Shown here piece after piece: positions 1 to 8,452 of a DNA stretch of 64,000 nucleotides. The position numbers and the translations under genes were made by a program. Each line of letters begins with the position of its first letter. Position 1 is the first letter of the stretch. The DNA comes from Azorhizobium oxalatiphilum (GTDB lineage Bacteria > Pseudomonadota > Alphaproteobacteria > Rhizobiales > Xanthobacteraceae): contig NZ_BMCT01000001.1 in the NCBI RefSeq assembly GCF_014635325.1, forward strand, positions 773,743 through 837,742. The letters run 5' to 3'. The notes under the pieces are model-generated. The model made no database searches and was not told the origin of the DNA. It was given only the letters and a program-made list of their open reading frames with translations.

Positions 1-14
1 CTGGTGGTGATCCC

Positions 15-902
15 GTGTTCATTGAGCTCGCACAATATGTGCTGAACGGTCTGGTGCTGGGGGCGCTCATCGCGCTCCCGGCGCTTGGGCTGACGCTGAT
101 CTTCTCGGTCCAGGGCTTCGTCAACTTCTCCGTTGCGGCCCAGATGACGGTCGGCGCCTATGCGGCGTGGCTCGCGGGTGCCTATGTGGGATGGTCGCCC
201 GTCCTCATGCTGGCGCTGGCCTTCGTGGTGCCGGGCATCCTCGGCATCGTCACCGACCGGCTCGCGCTGGCGCCCATCCGGCGCCAGTCCAGCGGGCACA
301 CGGCGCTGATGCTGGCGGTGGTCTCCATCGCCCTCAATCTTGCCATCGAGAATGCGCTGCGCTTCATCTTCGGCAGCGATCTCAACAGCTTCGATACGCC
401 CATCGAGCGCAACGTGCAGCTCTGGGGCCTCTCCTTCGGCCCGCAGCAGATGCGCAACCTCGCAACCGCGCTGGTGATCGCGCTGGCGCTCGCCGCCTTC
501 TTCTCGCTCACCCGCTGGGGCAAGGCCATGCGGGCGGTGGCGGATAATGCGGACCTTGCCCGGCTGAAGGGCATCGACCCCAAGAGCCTCTCCAATCTCG
601 CCACCTTCATCGGCATGGGGCTGGCGGGCGTGGGCGGTTCGCTGCTCGCCATCGACACCAGCGTCGATCCTTCCACGGGCTCGCGTTTGCTGCTGGTGAT
701 CTTCGCGGCCAGCGTGCTCGGCGGCCTCACCAGCCTTTATGGCGCGGTGCTCGGGGCGCTGCTGATCGGCGTGATCGGCGAAGTGGCGCTCATCGCGCTG
801 CCGCCGGTCTACCAGTCGCTGACCGCCTTCCTTGCCATCCTGATCGTCCTTCTGGTCAAGCCGACCGGCCTGTTCGCGGGCGCAGCTGGAGTGCGGAAAT
901 GA
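15..902 (+). CDS. livH: Branched-chain amino acid-type ABC transporter permease (LivH family)
   Basis: Inner-membrane permease of 295 residues, nearly all hydrophobic with about eight predicted membrane segments. The N-terminus (LNGLVLGALIALPALGLTLI) and the cytoplasmic loop near residues 175-195 (ADNADLARLKGIDPKSLSNL), where the ATPase docks, are typical of LivH. The start is GTG at 15; the frame stays open to the window edge, so a start outside cannot be excluded. It overlaps the livM-type gene by four bases. The matching binding protein and ATPases must lie upstream, outside the window. Substrate is unknown; the downstream amidohydrolase suggests an amide or cyclic amide rather than leucine. 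Confidence 0.85.
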   Translation: MFIELAQYVLNGLVLGALIALPALGLTLIFSVQGFVNFSVAAQMTVGAYAAWLAGAYVGWSPVLMLALAFVVPGILGIVTDRLALAPIRRQSSGHTALMLAVVSIALNLAIENALRFIFGSDLNSFDTPIERNVQLWGLSFGPQQMRNLATALVIALALAAFFSLTRWGKAMRAVADNADLARLKGIDPKSLSNLATFIGMGLAGVGGSLLAIDTSVDPSTGSRLLLVIFAASVLGGLTSLYGAVLGALLIGVIGEVALIALPPVYQSLTAFLAILIVLLVKPTGLFAGAAGVRK

Positions 903-1843
903 TCTCCTATCTGCTCTTCATCGGCACGCTGACCGCCATCTACGCGCTGCTCTCGCTCGGCCTCGTGGCGAGCTGGGGGCAGGCGGGCATGGTCAATCTC
1001 GGCCTTGTCGGCTTCTTCGGCCTCGGCGCCTATTGCTCCACGCTGCTCACCCTGCTGGGCCTGCCCATCGGCCTTGCGTGGGTGGCGGGCGGGCTGCTCT
1101 CCGCCGTCATGGGCATCGCCTTCTGCCTGCTGACGCGCACGCTGCGCGGCGACTATCTCGCCATCGTCACATTGGGCTTCGGCGAGGGCCTGCGCCTCGT
1201 GGAGCTGAACGAGCGCTGGCTCACCGGCGGCAGCGACGGCATCTCGGGCATTCCGGCGCCCTTCAAGGCGGCGGCCGGGGAGCTGTTCCCGTGGCTCTAT
1301 TTCGCGATCGCGTGGGGCATCGTGCTCCTCGCGGCATGGGGGCTGAACCGCGTGCTCGGCAGTCCGTTCGGCCGTGCGCTCAGAGCCGTGCGCGACGATG
1401 AGAATGTCGCCGCAGTAGCGGGCAAGAGTGTGCTGCTGCTGAAATGTCAGGCGTTCGGCATGGGGGCGGCGCTGTTCGGCCTCGCGGGTGCGCTCTACGC
1501 CCATTTCACCAGCTACATCTCGCCCGACAATTTCGTGGTGCAGCTCACTATATACATCTTCCTCGCGGTGACGCTGGGCGGCTACAGCCGGCTGGTGGGC
1601 GCCATCCTCGGCGCGGTGGCGGTGATGTCGATCCTCGAATCCTCGCGCTTCGCGGCGGAGTTCGTGCCCGGCCTCAATGCGGTGCAGATCGCCTCGCTGC
1701 GCGAGTTCGCCATTGCTGTGGCGCTGATCATCATCATGCAGGTCCGCCCGCAGGGCATCTTCGGCCTGAAGAACGAGAAGGCCCGCGCCCCCGCGCAGCC
1801 TGACACCGCTCCCGCATCGGTCGTGTCCAGCCATGTCAAATGA
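899..1843 (+). CDS. livM: Branched-chain amino acid-type ABC transporter permease (LivM family)
   Basis: Second membrane subunit of the importer, 314 residues. It shows the LivM hallmarks: a glycine-rich early segment (residues 22-45, SWGQAGMVNLGLVGFFGLGA), the loop around residues 155-170 (GRALRAVRDDENVAAVAGK) and the C-terminal RPQGIFG. Translation starts at ATG 899 inside the previous stop codon (ATGA), which indicates coupling with livH. The 3' end overlaps the amidohydrolase start by 11 bases, so transporter and enzyme are one transcription unit. The last 25 residues are a hydrophilic, Ala/Pro-rich tail. Confidence 0.86.
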   Translation: MISYLLFIGTLTAIYALLSLGLVASWGQAGMVNLGLVGFFGLGAYCSTLLTLLGLPIGLAWVAGGLLSAVMGIAFCLLTRTLRGDYLAIVTLGFGEGLRLVELNERWLTGGSDGISGIPAPFKAAAGELFPWLYFAIAWGIVLLAAWGLNRVLGSPFGRALRAVRDDENVAAVAGKSVLLLKCQAFGMGAALFGLAGALYAHFTSYISPDNFVVQLTIYIFLAVTLGGYSRLVGAILGAVAVMSILESSRFAAEFVPGLNAVQIASLREFAIAVALIIIMQVRPQGIFGLKNEKARAPAQPDTAPASVVSSHVK

Positions 1844-3419
1844 GATCAGCAAGACCGGCTCCGCCCCGAAGGCCGGTGATGAGTTCGTCAAGATGTTCGC
1901 GGAGGCCGGCCTGCCCGGCCTCGCAGCGGCTACCGAGCGCACGCGCGGCAAGGGGCCCTATCGCTGCATCAGGCTGACCGGCGCCCGCATCATCGACGGC
2001 ACCGGCGCCCCGCCATGGGGGCCGGCGGACCTGATCGTGCTCGACGGGCGGATCGTGGCGCTGGCGAAATCCGGCAAGGCCAAGTTGCCGCCGGAAGCTG
2101 CCGGCGAAACGGTGCTGGAGATCGACTGCACAGGAAAATTCCTGACCCCCGGCTTCGTGGACTGCCACGCCCATATCGGCGCGCCCTTCCACGCCAAGAA
2201 CGGGCCGCAGCCCTCCGCCGATTACATCTACAAGCTCTGGCTCGCCCATGGCGTGACCACGGTGCGCGAGGCCGGCAGCTTCAATGGCCTGTCGTGGACG
2301 CTGCAACAGAAGGCGGCTTCCGAGGCGGAGAGCATCGACGCCCCGCGCATCATGGCTTATGCGCCGTTCCCGGCGACCACCGATTACGTGAAGAGCGTCC
2401 ACACGCCGGAGGAGGCCGCCGCCTGGGTGCGCGCGGTGCGTGCCAATGGCGCGGACGGCGTGAAATTCTTCGGTGCCCCGCCGGCGCTGATGAAGGCGGC
2501 GCTGGAGGAGTGCGTGGCGCAGGGCATGCGCAGCTGCTGCCACCATGCCCAGCTCGCGGTCGGCCGCATGAACCCGTTGCAGACGGCAAGCTGGGGCCTC
2601 AGCAGCACCGAGCATTCCTACGGCATTCCCGAGACCCTGCTGGAAGACGCCACGTTGCAGGCCTTCCCGCCGGATTATGATTATGGCGACGAGTATCTGC
2701 GCTTCGCCGCCGCCGGCCAGACCTTCATGCAGGCGGCCCAGCCCGGCTCGGAGAAGTGGAATACGGTGCTCGCGCAGTTCCGCGCTGCCGGCCATACTTT
2801 CGTGCCCACCTTCAACGTCTATGACGCCAATCGCGACGTGATGCGTACCCGCCGGGCCGACTGGCACGAGCGCTTCACCGATCCCACGCTCTGGTCCTAT
2901 TTCCAGCCGCAGCGCGGCGGGCATGGCGCCTATTGGTATCGCTGGTCCACCACCAACGAGATCGAGTGGCGCGAGACCTTCCGCCTCTGGATGCGGTTCG
3001 TGAACGACTACAAGAACCGGGGCGGGCGCATCGCGGTGGGCAGCGATTCCGGCTTCATGTACCAGACCTACGGCTTCGGCTATGTGCGCGAGCTGGAGCT
3101 GTTGCAGGAGGCGGGCTTCACGCCGTTGGAAGTGCTGCGCTCGGCCACCATCTGGGGCGCGGACCTGCTCGGCATCGCCGACGACACCGGCTCGCTGGAG
3201 ATCGGCAAGCGGGCGGACATCCTGATCCACCGCTCAAATCCGCTCAACGACTTCAAGCTGCTCTACGGCACCGGCGCCGTCCGTCTCAATGACGAGACCC
3301 AGGCGGTGCAGTGGGAGCGCAGCCTCGAAACCATCGTGAAGGGCGGCCTGATCTACGATCCCGCCGAGCTGCTCGCGGATGTGGAGGCCATGGTCTCCGC
3401 CGCCCGGCAGGAGGGCTGA
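1833..3419 (+). CDS. Metal-dependent amidohydrolase (imidazolonepropionase/dihydroorotase superfamily)
   Basis: A 528-residue amidohydrolase-superfamily protein. The beta-sandwich edge at residues 50-80 leads into the metal motif H112-A-H114. The other expected ligands are visible: Lys211 (GVKFFG), His237/His238 (CCHHAQ), His261 (STEHSYG) and the catalytic Asp405 (VGSDSG). The family hydrolyses C-N bonds in cyclic or linear amides. About 45 extra residues precede the domain and carry no signal peptide, so it is cytoplasmic. It lies between the permeases and a CobW-type GTPase with no gaps, suggesting that it acts on the imported compound and may receive metal from the GTPase. The exact substrate cannot be read from the sequence. 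Confidence 0.82.
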   Translation: MSNEISKTGSAPKAGDEFVKMFAEAGLPGLAAATERTRGKGPYRCIRLTGARIIDGTGAPPWGPADLIVLDGRIVALAKSGKAKLPPEAAGETVLEIDCTGKFLTPGFVDCHAHIGAPFHAKNGPQPSADYIYKLWLAHGVTTVREAGSFNGLSWTLQQKAASEAESIDAPRIMAYAPFPATTDYVKSVHTPEEAAAWVRAVRANGADGVKFFGAPPALMKAALEECVAQGMRSCCHHAQLAVGRMNPLQTASWGLSSTEHSYGIPETLLEDATLQAFPPDYDYGDEYLRFAAAGQTFMQAAQPGSEKWNTVLAQFRAAGHTFVPTFNVYDANRDVMRTRRADWHERFTDPTLWSYFQPQRGGHGAYWYRWSTTNEIEWRETFRLWMRFVNDYKNRGGRIAVGSDSGFMYQTYGFGYVRELELLQEAGFTPLEVLRSATIWGADLLGIADDTGSLEIGKRADILIHRSNPLNDFKLLYGTGAVRLNDETQAVQWERSLETIVKGGLIYDPAELLADVEAMVSAARQEG

Positions 3420-4403
3420 ATGACTGCGCCCGCGCCGATGCCGCGACCGGAGTTCATCCTCCTCACCGGGCCGCTCGGCTCGGGCAAGACCACGCTGCTG
3501 ACGGATTTCCTGCAATCCGGCGACATGAGCGAGACCGGCGTCATCGTGAACGACGCGGGCGAGGTGAATGTGGACGGCGCGGTGCTTAGCGCCGATACGC
3601 GCGACCTCGCCATGGCGACGCTGAGCGACGGCTGCATCTGCTGCTCCATGGGCAACAGCCTTCAGGAAGGCATCGACGCGGTGCTGGAGGCGCGCGCCGT
3701 GCGCGGCCTCGGTCCGCCGCGCCGGATCATCCTGGAGACCAGCGGCCTTGCCGAGCCGGCGCCCATCGTGCGCTCGCTGCGGGCCGTGCGGCAGATGGCG
3801 TTCGACCTGCGCATCATCAGCACGTTTGATGCCGGCCAGCCGCGCGTGGGCGATGATTTCCTGCCCCATTACGCCTGCCAGCTCGCCGCCGCGCAGGTGG
3901 TGGTGCTCACCAAGCTGGACGTGATGCCGGAAGCGGACTGGAACCCGCGCGCGGAGGAGGCACGCGCCTTCAATCCGCTGGCGGCGCAGATCCTCGAGGC
4001 GGATCCCCGCGCCCGCGCGCTCGCCGCCTTCTCCCGCGCTTATGCGGAGCCGGAGCCGCGCGCGGCGCACTTTTCCGCGCTGCCGGTGGGTTCGGCCCGC
4101 ATCACGGTGGCCAATGCGCGCTGGCAGCCCAATGCCACCTGGGCGGACATCTCCGAGTGGATCGACAATCTCACCGGCTTCCTCGGTGCGCGACTGCTGC
4201 GGCTGAAGGGGCTGGTGCAGCCCATGGGCCATGCGGACCCGGTGCTGATCAACGGCATCGGCGATGCCTTCTCCCCGCCGCGCTCCGTGCGCATGGCCGA
4301 CGATCGCAAGCTGGGCCTGACCCTGATCCTGCGCGACGTGGCGCAGGACGAGCTGGCCCGCTGGACGGGACACCTTTCGCAGCCCAAGCTGGATTTTCAA
4401 TGA
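3420..4403 (+). CDS. CobW/P47K-family GTPase, probable metal chaperone
   Basis: A 327-residue G3E GTPase. Walker A is GPLGSGKTTLL (residues 16-26), the family's metal-binding CXCC motif is DGCICCSMG (about 69-77), a switch segment is ETSGLAEPAPIV, and the guanine-specificity motif is TKLD. The C-terminal half is the CobW C-terminal domain. Members load metal ions into client enzymes; the COG0523 branch includes nitrile hydratase activators and zinc chaperones. It starts at the base following the amidohydrolase stop and overlaps the next gene by four bases. Gene order points to the metal-dependent amidohydrolase as client, which is inference. Confidence 0.85.
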   Translation: MTAPAPMPRPEFILLTGPLGSGKTTLLTDFLQSGDMSETGVIVNDAGEVNVDGAVLSADTRDLAMATLSDGCICCSMGNSLQEGIDAVLEARAVRGLGPPRRIILETSGLAEPAPIVRSLRAVRQMAFDLRIISTFDAGQPRVGDDFLPHYACQLAAAQVVVLTKLDVMPEADWNPRAEEARAFNPLAAQILEADPRARALAAFSRAYAEPEPRAAHFSALPVGSARITVANARWQPNATWADISEWIDNLTGFLGARLLRLKGLVQPMGHADPVLINGIGDAFSPPRSVRMADDRKLGLTLILRDVAQDELARWTGHLSQPKLDFQ

Positions 4404-4897
4404 CCGACGACACAGCCTTTGACGGTTTCGCCGCAGCTCTTGCGCGCGCACCCGACGCGGACGCGGCCTTCGCTCTGCTGGAGCAGCGCTCGGCCGCCAT
4501 GGCGGGGCACATCCTGTTCACCTGCCTGCGCTTCGACCGCAAGGATGGCGTGATGTCGCGGCTTTATTCCAACCGCGAGGATGTGAGCCCCACCGGCGGC
4601 AGCAAGCCCATTCCGCATAGCGCCTGGGCCGACCGCCTGCTGCGCGACGGCAATGCCTATATCGGCTATGACAAGGCCGACCTGAAGGACGTGTTCTTCG
4701 ACCACGAGCAGCTCTGGGCCATCGGCTGCGAGAGCGTGATGAACGTGCCCGTGCTGTGGCAGGGCGTGGTGGTCGGCTCCTACAACATCCTCGGTGGCCC
4801 CGGCCAGTATAGCGAGGAGACCGCGCGGGCCTTCGCGCCCTATGCGCAGCTCGCCGTGCCGCTGCTGTTGCAGCCGAAGGATCTGGAAGCCGCCTGA
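4400..4897 (+). CDS. GAF-domain protein
   Basis: A single-domain protein of 165 residues, starting at the ATG that overlaps the GTPase stop (ATGA). Residues 20-160 fit a GAF fold: an early helix (ADAAFALLEQRS), central strands, and the segment ESVMNVPVLWQGVVVGSYN, where GAF proteins usually have a conserved strand pair. No kinase, cyclase or DNA-binding domain is attached. It could be a small-molecule sensor or an accessory folding protein of this operon. I do not recognise a specific function. Confidence 0.7.
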   Translation: MTDDTAFDGFAAALARAPDADAAFALLEQRSAAMAGHILFTCLRFDRKDGVMSRLYSNREDVSPTGGSKPIPHSAWADRLLRDGNAYIGYDKADLKDVFFDHEQLWAIGCESVMNVPVLWQGVVVGSYNILGGPGQYSEETARAFAPYAQLAVPLLLQPKDLEAA

Positions 4898-5119
4898 GGG
4901 GTGCCCGGTGGGGCAGGGGCACGCGGCAGATTGCAGCGATTGGCCCCCCGCCTTCGGCAGAGGCTGCGGTTTGGCGGGCCGGTTCGCGCGCCATCGGCGG
5001 GTGTGCACAGTCCAGAATAACGGCCAAGCGGGGGTGTTCCCTCCGCCGACCCGTGGTATCGCCGGGGCACGGAACACCCGGGCCGGCCTGAAACAGCTCA
5101 GACAGCAGGACCAAGACCC
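4898..5119. other. Intergenic region with two weak inverted repeats
   Basis: The 222 bases between the GAF gene and the HAD gene carry GTGCCC/GGGCAC (4901-4906 with 4917-4922), directly after the GAF stop, and GGGTGTTCC/GGAACACCC (5032-5040 with 5071-5079). The first could be a weak terminator and the second an operator or hairpin near the HAD promoter. Neither has a T-run. Confidence 0.35.
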
Positions 5120-5845
5120 ATGAAGCTCACCGATTTCAAGGCACTGACCTTCGACTGCTACGGCACGCTGATCGACTGGGAGTCGGGCATGTTCGAGGGC
5201 CTGAAGCCCCTCACCAGCCGCGTCAGCCCTGCGCCGACCCGCAATCAGGTGCTGGAGGCCCATGCCCGGCATGAAAGCGCCCAGCAGCTCCAGACGCCCT
5301 ACATGCGCTATTCGGACCTGCTCGCCATCGTCTACAAGCGCCTCGGCGAAGAGTGGGGCGTGCCGGCTTCGTGGGAAGAGTGCATGACCTATGGCCAGTC
5401 GGTGAAGAACTGGCCGGCGTTCACGGATTCGGCGGGTGCGCTCCAGTATCTGAAGCGGCACTACAAGCTGGTGATCCTGTCCAACGTGGACAATGTGAGC
5501 TTCGCCGCTTCCAACAAGCGCCTGGAAGTGGAGTTCGACGCCATCTACGCCGCCGAGGACATCGGCGCCTACAAGCCGGCGGACAAGAATTTCGATTACA
5601 TGATCGAGAAGCTGGCCAAGCTCGGCATCCAGAAGCACGAGATCCTGCACACCGCCGAGAGCATGTTCCACGACCATGCCCCGGCCAACAAGCATGGCCT
5701 CGCCTCCTGCTGGATCTACCGCCGCTACGATCAGGAAGGCTTCGGCGCCACCATGCATCCGGGCGACATGCCGAAGTATGACTTCCGCTTCAACAGCATG
5801 GCCGATCTGGCCAAAGCCCATCAGGAAGCCCTTCGCGCCGGCTGA
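5120..5845 (+). CDS. HAD-superfamily hydrolase, haloacid dehalogenase type II-like
   Basis: A 241-residue HAD protein. Motif I is FDCYGTLIDW with nucleophile Asp12, motif II is LSNVDN, and motif III Lys lies in GAYKPADKNF. The fourth motif is HTAESMFHDHAPA, as in the L-2-haloacid dehalogenase-like branch rather than the GDxxxD of phosphatases. Length matches that branch (220-240). Reactions could be hydrolytic dehalogenation or dephosphorylation of a small molecule. It follows the amidohydrolase group on the same strand after a 222-base gap and ends in a strong terminator, so it may be the last gene of the group or a separate unit. Confidence 0.75.
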   Translation: MKLTDFKALTFDCYGTLIDWESGMFEGLKPLTSRVSPAPTRNQVLEAHARHESAQQLQTPYMRYSDLLAIVYKRLGEEWGVPASWEECMTYGQSVKNWPAFTDSAGALQYLKRHYKLVILSNVDNVSFAASNKRLEVEFDAIYAAEDIGAYKPADKNFDYMIEKLAKLGIQKHEILHTAESMFHDHAPANKHGLASCWIYRRYDQEGFGATMHPGDMPKYDFRFNSMADLAKAHQEALRAG

Positions 5846-5880
5846 GGCGCGCGCTTTCCGAGATTGGCGTGTAAGAGATT

Positions 5881-5920
5881 GATCCGGCCGGGTGTGAGAA
5901 CCCGGCCGGATCGGGCTTTT
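5881..5920 (+). terminator. Rho-independent terminator after the HAD gene
   Basis: A perfect 13-base stem (5881-5893, GATCCGGCCGGGT, pairing with 5900-5912), a six-base loop and the tail GGGCTTTT. It lies 36 bases after the HAD stop codon and isolates that gene from the AsnC-type regulator. Confidence 0.85.
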
Positions 5921-5940
5921 GAAACCAGAGTGCGGGAACG

Positions 5941-6429
5941 ATGGCTGGAGCACCAAGGCTCGATAGGATCGACATCAACATCCTGTCGCAGCTTCAGCAG
6001 AATGGCCGGTTGACCAATGTGGACCTCGCCGAGGCGGTGGGCCTGTCCGCGAGCCCCTGCCTTGCGCGCCTGCGCCGGCTGGAGGAGGCCGGCTATATCG
6101 TCAGCTACAATGCGCGCATCCAGCTTTCCAAGCTGGTGGAGCACATCACCGTCTTCACCGAGGTGACGCTGAAGGACCACCGCCGCGAGGACTTCATCCG
6201 CTTCGAGGCGGAGATCCGGCGCTATGACGCCTTGCAGGAGTGCCACCTCGTCAGCGGTGGCTACGACTATCTGCTGAAGTTCGTGATCCGGAGCGTGGCG
6301 AAGTATCAGGAGCTGATGGAGACCATGCTCGACCGCAACATCGGCGTCGAGAAGTACTTCAGCTACATCGTCATCAAGACCATCTACGATCGCGGCGCGG
6401 TGCCGGTGAAATCGCTGATGGACGAGTGA
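5941..6429 (+). CDS. Lrp/AsnC-family transcriptional regulator
   Basis: A 162-residue regulator. The N-terminal winged helix-turn-helix spans about residues 8-55 (LDRIDINILSQLQQNGRLTN, then LAEAVGLSASPCLARLRRLE), followed by the ligand-binding RAM domain (about 70-150). Such proteins sense amino acids and form octamers on DNA. The short distance to the preceding terminator implies its own promoter or read-through. Targets may be the upstream transporter/amidohydrolase genes or gabT, which it faces across a 353-base gap. Confidence 0.88.
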   Translation: MAGAPRLDRIDINILSQLQQNGRLTNVDLAEAVGLSASPCLARLRRLEEAGYIVSYNARIQLSKLVEHITVFTEVTLKDHRREDFIRFEAEIRRYDALQECHLVSGGYDYLLKFVIRSVAKYQELMETMLDRNIGVEKYFSYIVIKTIYDRGAVPVKSLMDE

Positions 6430-6505
6430 GGCGGGCGGGGGTGGGCGCGCGCCGTATGAGGTGCGGCCAGACCTGTTATTGCTCTTCTGCTTATCACTAA
6501 CAGGT

Positions 6506-6650
6506 CGTCATGCCCGGACTTGATCCGGGCATCCACGTCCCTCCGCCGGGAAGCCGGCTGTCGTTCGCGCGAATGGTCATCGTTCGCATTCGTTTTGCAC
6601 CGTCCACTGTCGGCCCGACGTGGATGCCCGGATCAAGTCCGGGCATGACG
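6506..6650. repeat. Long inverted repeat with 34-base perfect arms
   Basis: The arms at 6506-6539 and 6617-6650 are exact reverse complements, separated by 77 bases. Each arm has the core CCCGGA-CTTGA-TCCGGG, itself a small palindrome, flanked by CGTCATG and CATCCACGTC. The core is familiar as an intergenic repeat in alphaproteobacterial genomes. No transposase is nearby, so it is best called a non-autonomous palindromic repeat pair that could fold into a long hairpin. Confidence 0.8.
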
Positions 6651-6740
6651 ATGCTCTGTGGGAATGGCGGCGGTCTGTTGTGACGGCCGTGGCCGCTTGT
6701 CCCGGTGGGCCGCGCCTCGACAGCGTACCGCACGTAACGA

Positions 6741-6773
6741 AAAGGCCCCGGCGGGTGAACCGCCGGGGCCTTT
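6741..6773 (-). terminator. Terminator of gabT, possibly bidirectional
   Basis: A 14-base perfect stem (6741-6754 with 6760-6773, core GGCCCCGGCGG) with a five-base loop. On the minus strand it is followed by TTTTCG; on the plus strand by TTTCC. It starts ten bases past the gabT stop codon and can serve both converging transcripts. Confidence 0.85.
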
Positions 6774-6782
6774 CCTTTGACG

Positions 6783-8087
6783 TCATGCCGCGCGGGCGGT
6801 CTTGTCGGCGCTGAGCGCATCCGCGAGGATGTCCATGGCCGCCTTCAGGTCGGCATCGGACAGCACGAGGGGCGCGAGGAAGCGCACGATGTTGCGGTGG
6901 ACGCCGCACTTGATCACCAGCAGCCCGCGCTCGCGCGCCCGCTCCATCACCTGATGGGCGCGGTCCGCATCCGGCGTCCTGCTCTCCGGGTCGGTGACGA
7001 ACTCCAGCGCGCGCATGAAGCCGGTGCCGCGCACGGTGCCGATGTCCTTGTGCTGCGCGGCCAACTTGTTGAGCGCCGCGCCCAACTGCTCGCCCAGCGC
7101 GGCGGCGCGCTCAACGAGGCCATCCTTTTCGAAGGCATCGAGCACGGCGAGGGCCGCCACGCAGGCCACCGCATTGCCGCCATAGGTGCCGCCGAGACCG
7201 CCGGGGGCGGGCGCGTCCATGATCTCCGCCTTGCCCACCACGCCGGAGAGCGGGAAGCCGCCGGCCAGGCTCTTCGCCACCGTCACCAGATCGGGCTGGA
7301 TGCCGGAATGCTCGAAGCCGAACAGCTTGCCGGTGCGGCCGAAGCCGGTCTGGATTTCATCCGCGATCAGCACGATGCCGTGGCGCGTGGTGATCTCGCG
7401 CAGGGCGCGCAGGAAGTCGGCGGGGGCCTCCATGAAGCCGCCGTCGCCCTGCACCGGCTCGATGATGATGGCGGCCACGCGATCCGGCGAAATCTCCGTG
7501 GCGAACACCTCTTCCAGCGCGGCGATGGCGTCGGCGGAGGAGATGCCGCGATAGGCATCCGGGAAGGCGGTATGGAACACCTCGCCCGCGAACGGGCCGA
7601 AATTCTGCTTGTAGGGCGCGGCAAATCCCGTGAGCGTCACGCCCAGCAGGGTGCGGCCGTGGAAGCCGCCACGGAAGGAGATGATGCCCGGCCGGTTGGT
7701 GTAGCCGCGCGCGATCTTCACTGCATTTTCAACGGCTTCGGCGCCGGTGGTGAGGAACAGGCTCTTGTAGGCTTCGCCCTTGCCCACCAGCGCGTTGAGC
7801 CGTTCGGCCAGCGTGATGTAGGGCTCATAGGCTGCCACCTGAAAGGCGGTGTGGGTGATCTTCTTCAGCTGCGCCTCGACGGCGGCGATCACGCGCGGAT
7901 GGTTATGGCCCACGTTGATGACGCCGATGCCGCCGACGAAATCCAGATAGCGCTTGCCCGTGGCGTCCCACAGATAGGCGCCCTCGGCACGGTCGATGAC
8001 GAGGGGATGGGCGGTGAGCACGCCGCGCGGAATGGCGTTCGTGCGCGCGGCGAGAAGCTGCTCGGGAGTCCGCTGGGATGAGGGCAT
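6783..8087 (-). CDS. gabT: 4-aminobutyrate aminotransferase (class III, PLP-dependent)
   Basis: Transfers the amino group of 4-aminobutyrate to 2-oxoglutarate, giving succinic semialdehyde. The 434-residue protein has typical GabT length, the substrate-domain start GAYLWDATGKRYLDFVGGIG, the PLP phosphate-loop motif TTGAEAVENA, LIADEIQTGFGRTG, and the PLP lysine in TVAKSLAGGF. The frame is open far upstream, but ATG 8087 (MPSSQRTPEQ) is preceded by AAAGGA at good spacing and gives the family's usual N-terminus. GabD is encoded nearby on the opposite strand, so the window carries the two-step GABA shunt. Other omega-amino acids are possible substrates. Confidence 0.85.
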   Translation of the reverse strand: MPSSQRTPEQLLAARTNAIPRGVLTAHPLVIDRAEGAYLWDATGKRYLDFVGGIGVINVGHNHPRVIAAVEAQLKKITHTAFQVAAYEPYITLAERLNALVGKGEAYKSLFLTTGAEAVENAVKIARGYTNRPGIISFRGGFHGRTLLGVTLTGFAAPYKQNFGPFAGEVFHTAFPDAYRGISSADAIAALEEVFATEISPDRVAAIIIEPVQGDGGFMEAPADFLRALREITTRHGIVLIADEIQTGFGRTGKLFGFEHSGIQPDLVTVAKSLAGGFPLSGVVGKAEIMDAPAPGGLGGTYGGNAVACVAALAVLDAFEKDGLVERAAALGEQLGAALNKLAAQHKDIGTVRGTGFMRALEFVTDPESRTPDADRAHQVMERARERGLLVIKCGVHRNIVRFLAPLVLSDADLKAAMDILADALSADKTARAA

Positions 8088-8452
8088 GGGGTGTCCTTTC
8101 AGGGGGGTAGTATTGGTCATATGATCAGTTAATGAGCGTGCGCGCGTGTGCTGCGCAGGCACTCGGAGGTGGGTTCTGGAGGAGCCGCCGCGTCCTTCCC
8201 CCGCCCCAGCCCTCCCCCGCAAGCGGGAGAGGGGGCCTGCCGCGCCATCCGCTGCGTCACGCCTGCAAGCCGGGCGGGGAGAGCCCTCTCCCGCCCGAAA
8301 CCGGCCATGGCCGGTTTCGGCAACAACATGCCGAAGTCGGAAACATCCGACTTCGGTGCGGGGGAGGGTTGGGAGGGGGCAGGCGAGGCATCGTCCGGGT
8401 GTGCCCGGAAGACATCTCGTCGCCACGCAGCCGGTGGCCGAAAGCAGCGCCC
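8088..8452. other. Gene-free region upstream of gabT with composite repeat
   Basis: This 365-base region must hold the gabT promoter (minus strand). Most of it is a palindromic composite element at 8201-8377. The frames crossing it are low-complexity Pro/Arg/Gly translations and are not believable genes. An A/T-richer stretch near 8105-8135 (TATTGGTCATATGATCAGTTA) is the likeliest promoter or operator; it contains the small palindrome CATATG. Confidence 0.55.
8201..8377. repeat. Composite palindromic element
   Basis: Three nested or adjacent palindromes lie here. Outer imperfect arms 8201-8220 and 8358-8377 (CCCTCCCCCGC against GCGGGGGAGGG) enclose a 26-base perfect palindrome at 8295-8320 (CCGAAACCGGCCA and its complement) and a stem-loop at 8331-8356 (CCGAAGTCGG, six-base loop, CCGACTTCGG). 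This looks like a miniature intergenic repeat. No coding function is seen. Confidence 0.7.

Larger units (their letters stand above)
6430..6782. other. Gene-free region between asnC-type gene and gabT
   Basis: This 353-base region lies between two convergent genes. It holds a 34-base perfect inverted repeat (6506-6539 with 6617-6650) and the gabT terminator (6741-6773). I see no credible coding sequence; the small open frames here are antisense artefacts of GC-rich DNA. Confidence 0.7.

Noticed and set aside
6506-6650. Insertion sequence
   Set aside because: Inverted arms surround only 77 bases with no transposase frame and no target duplication.
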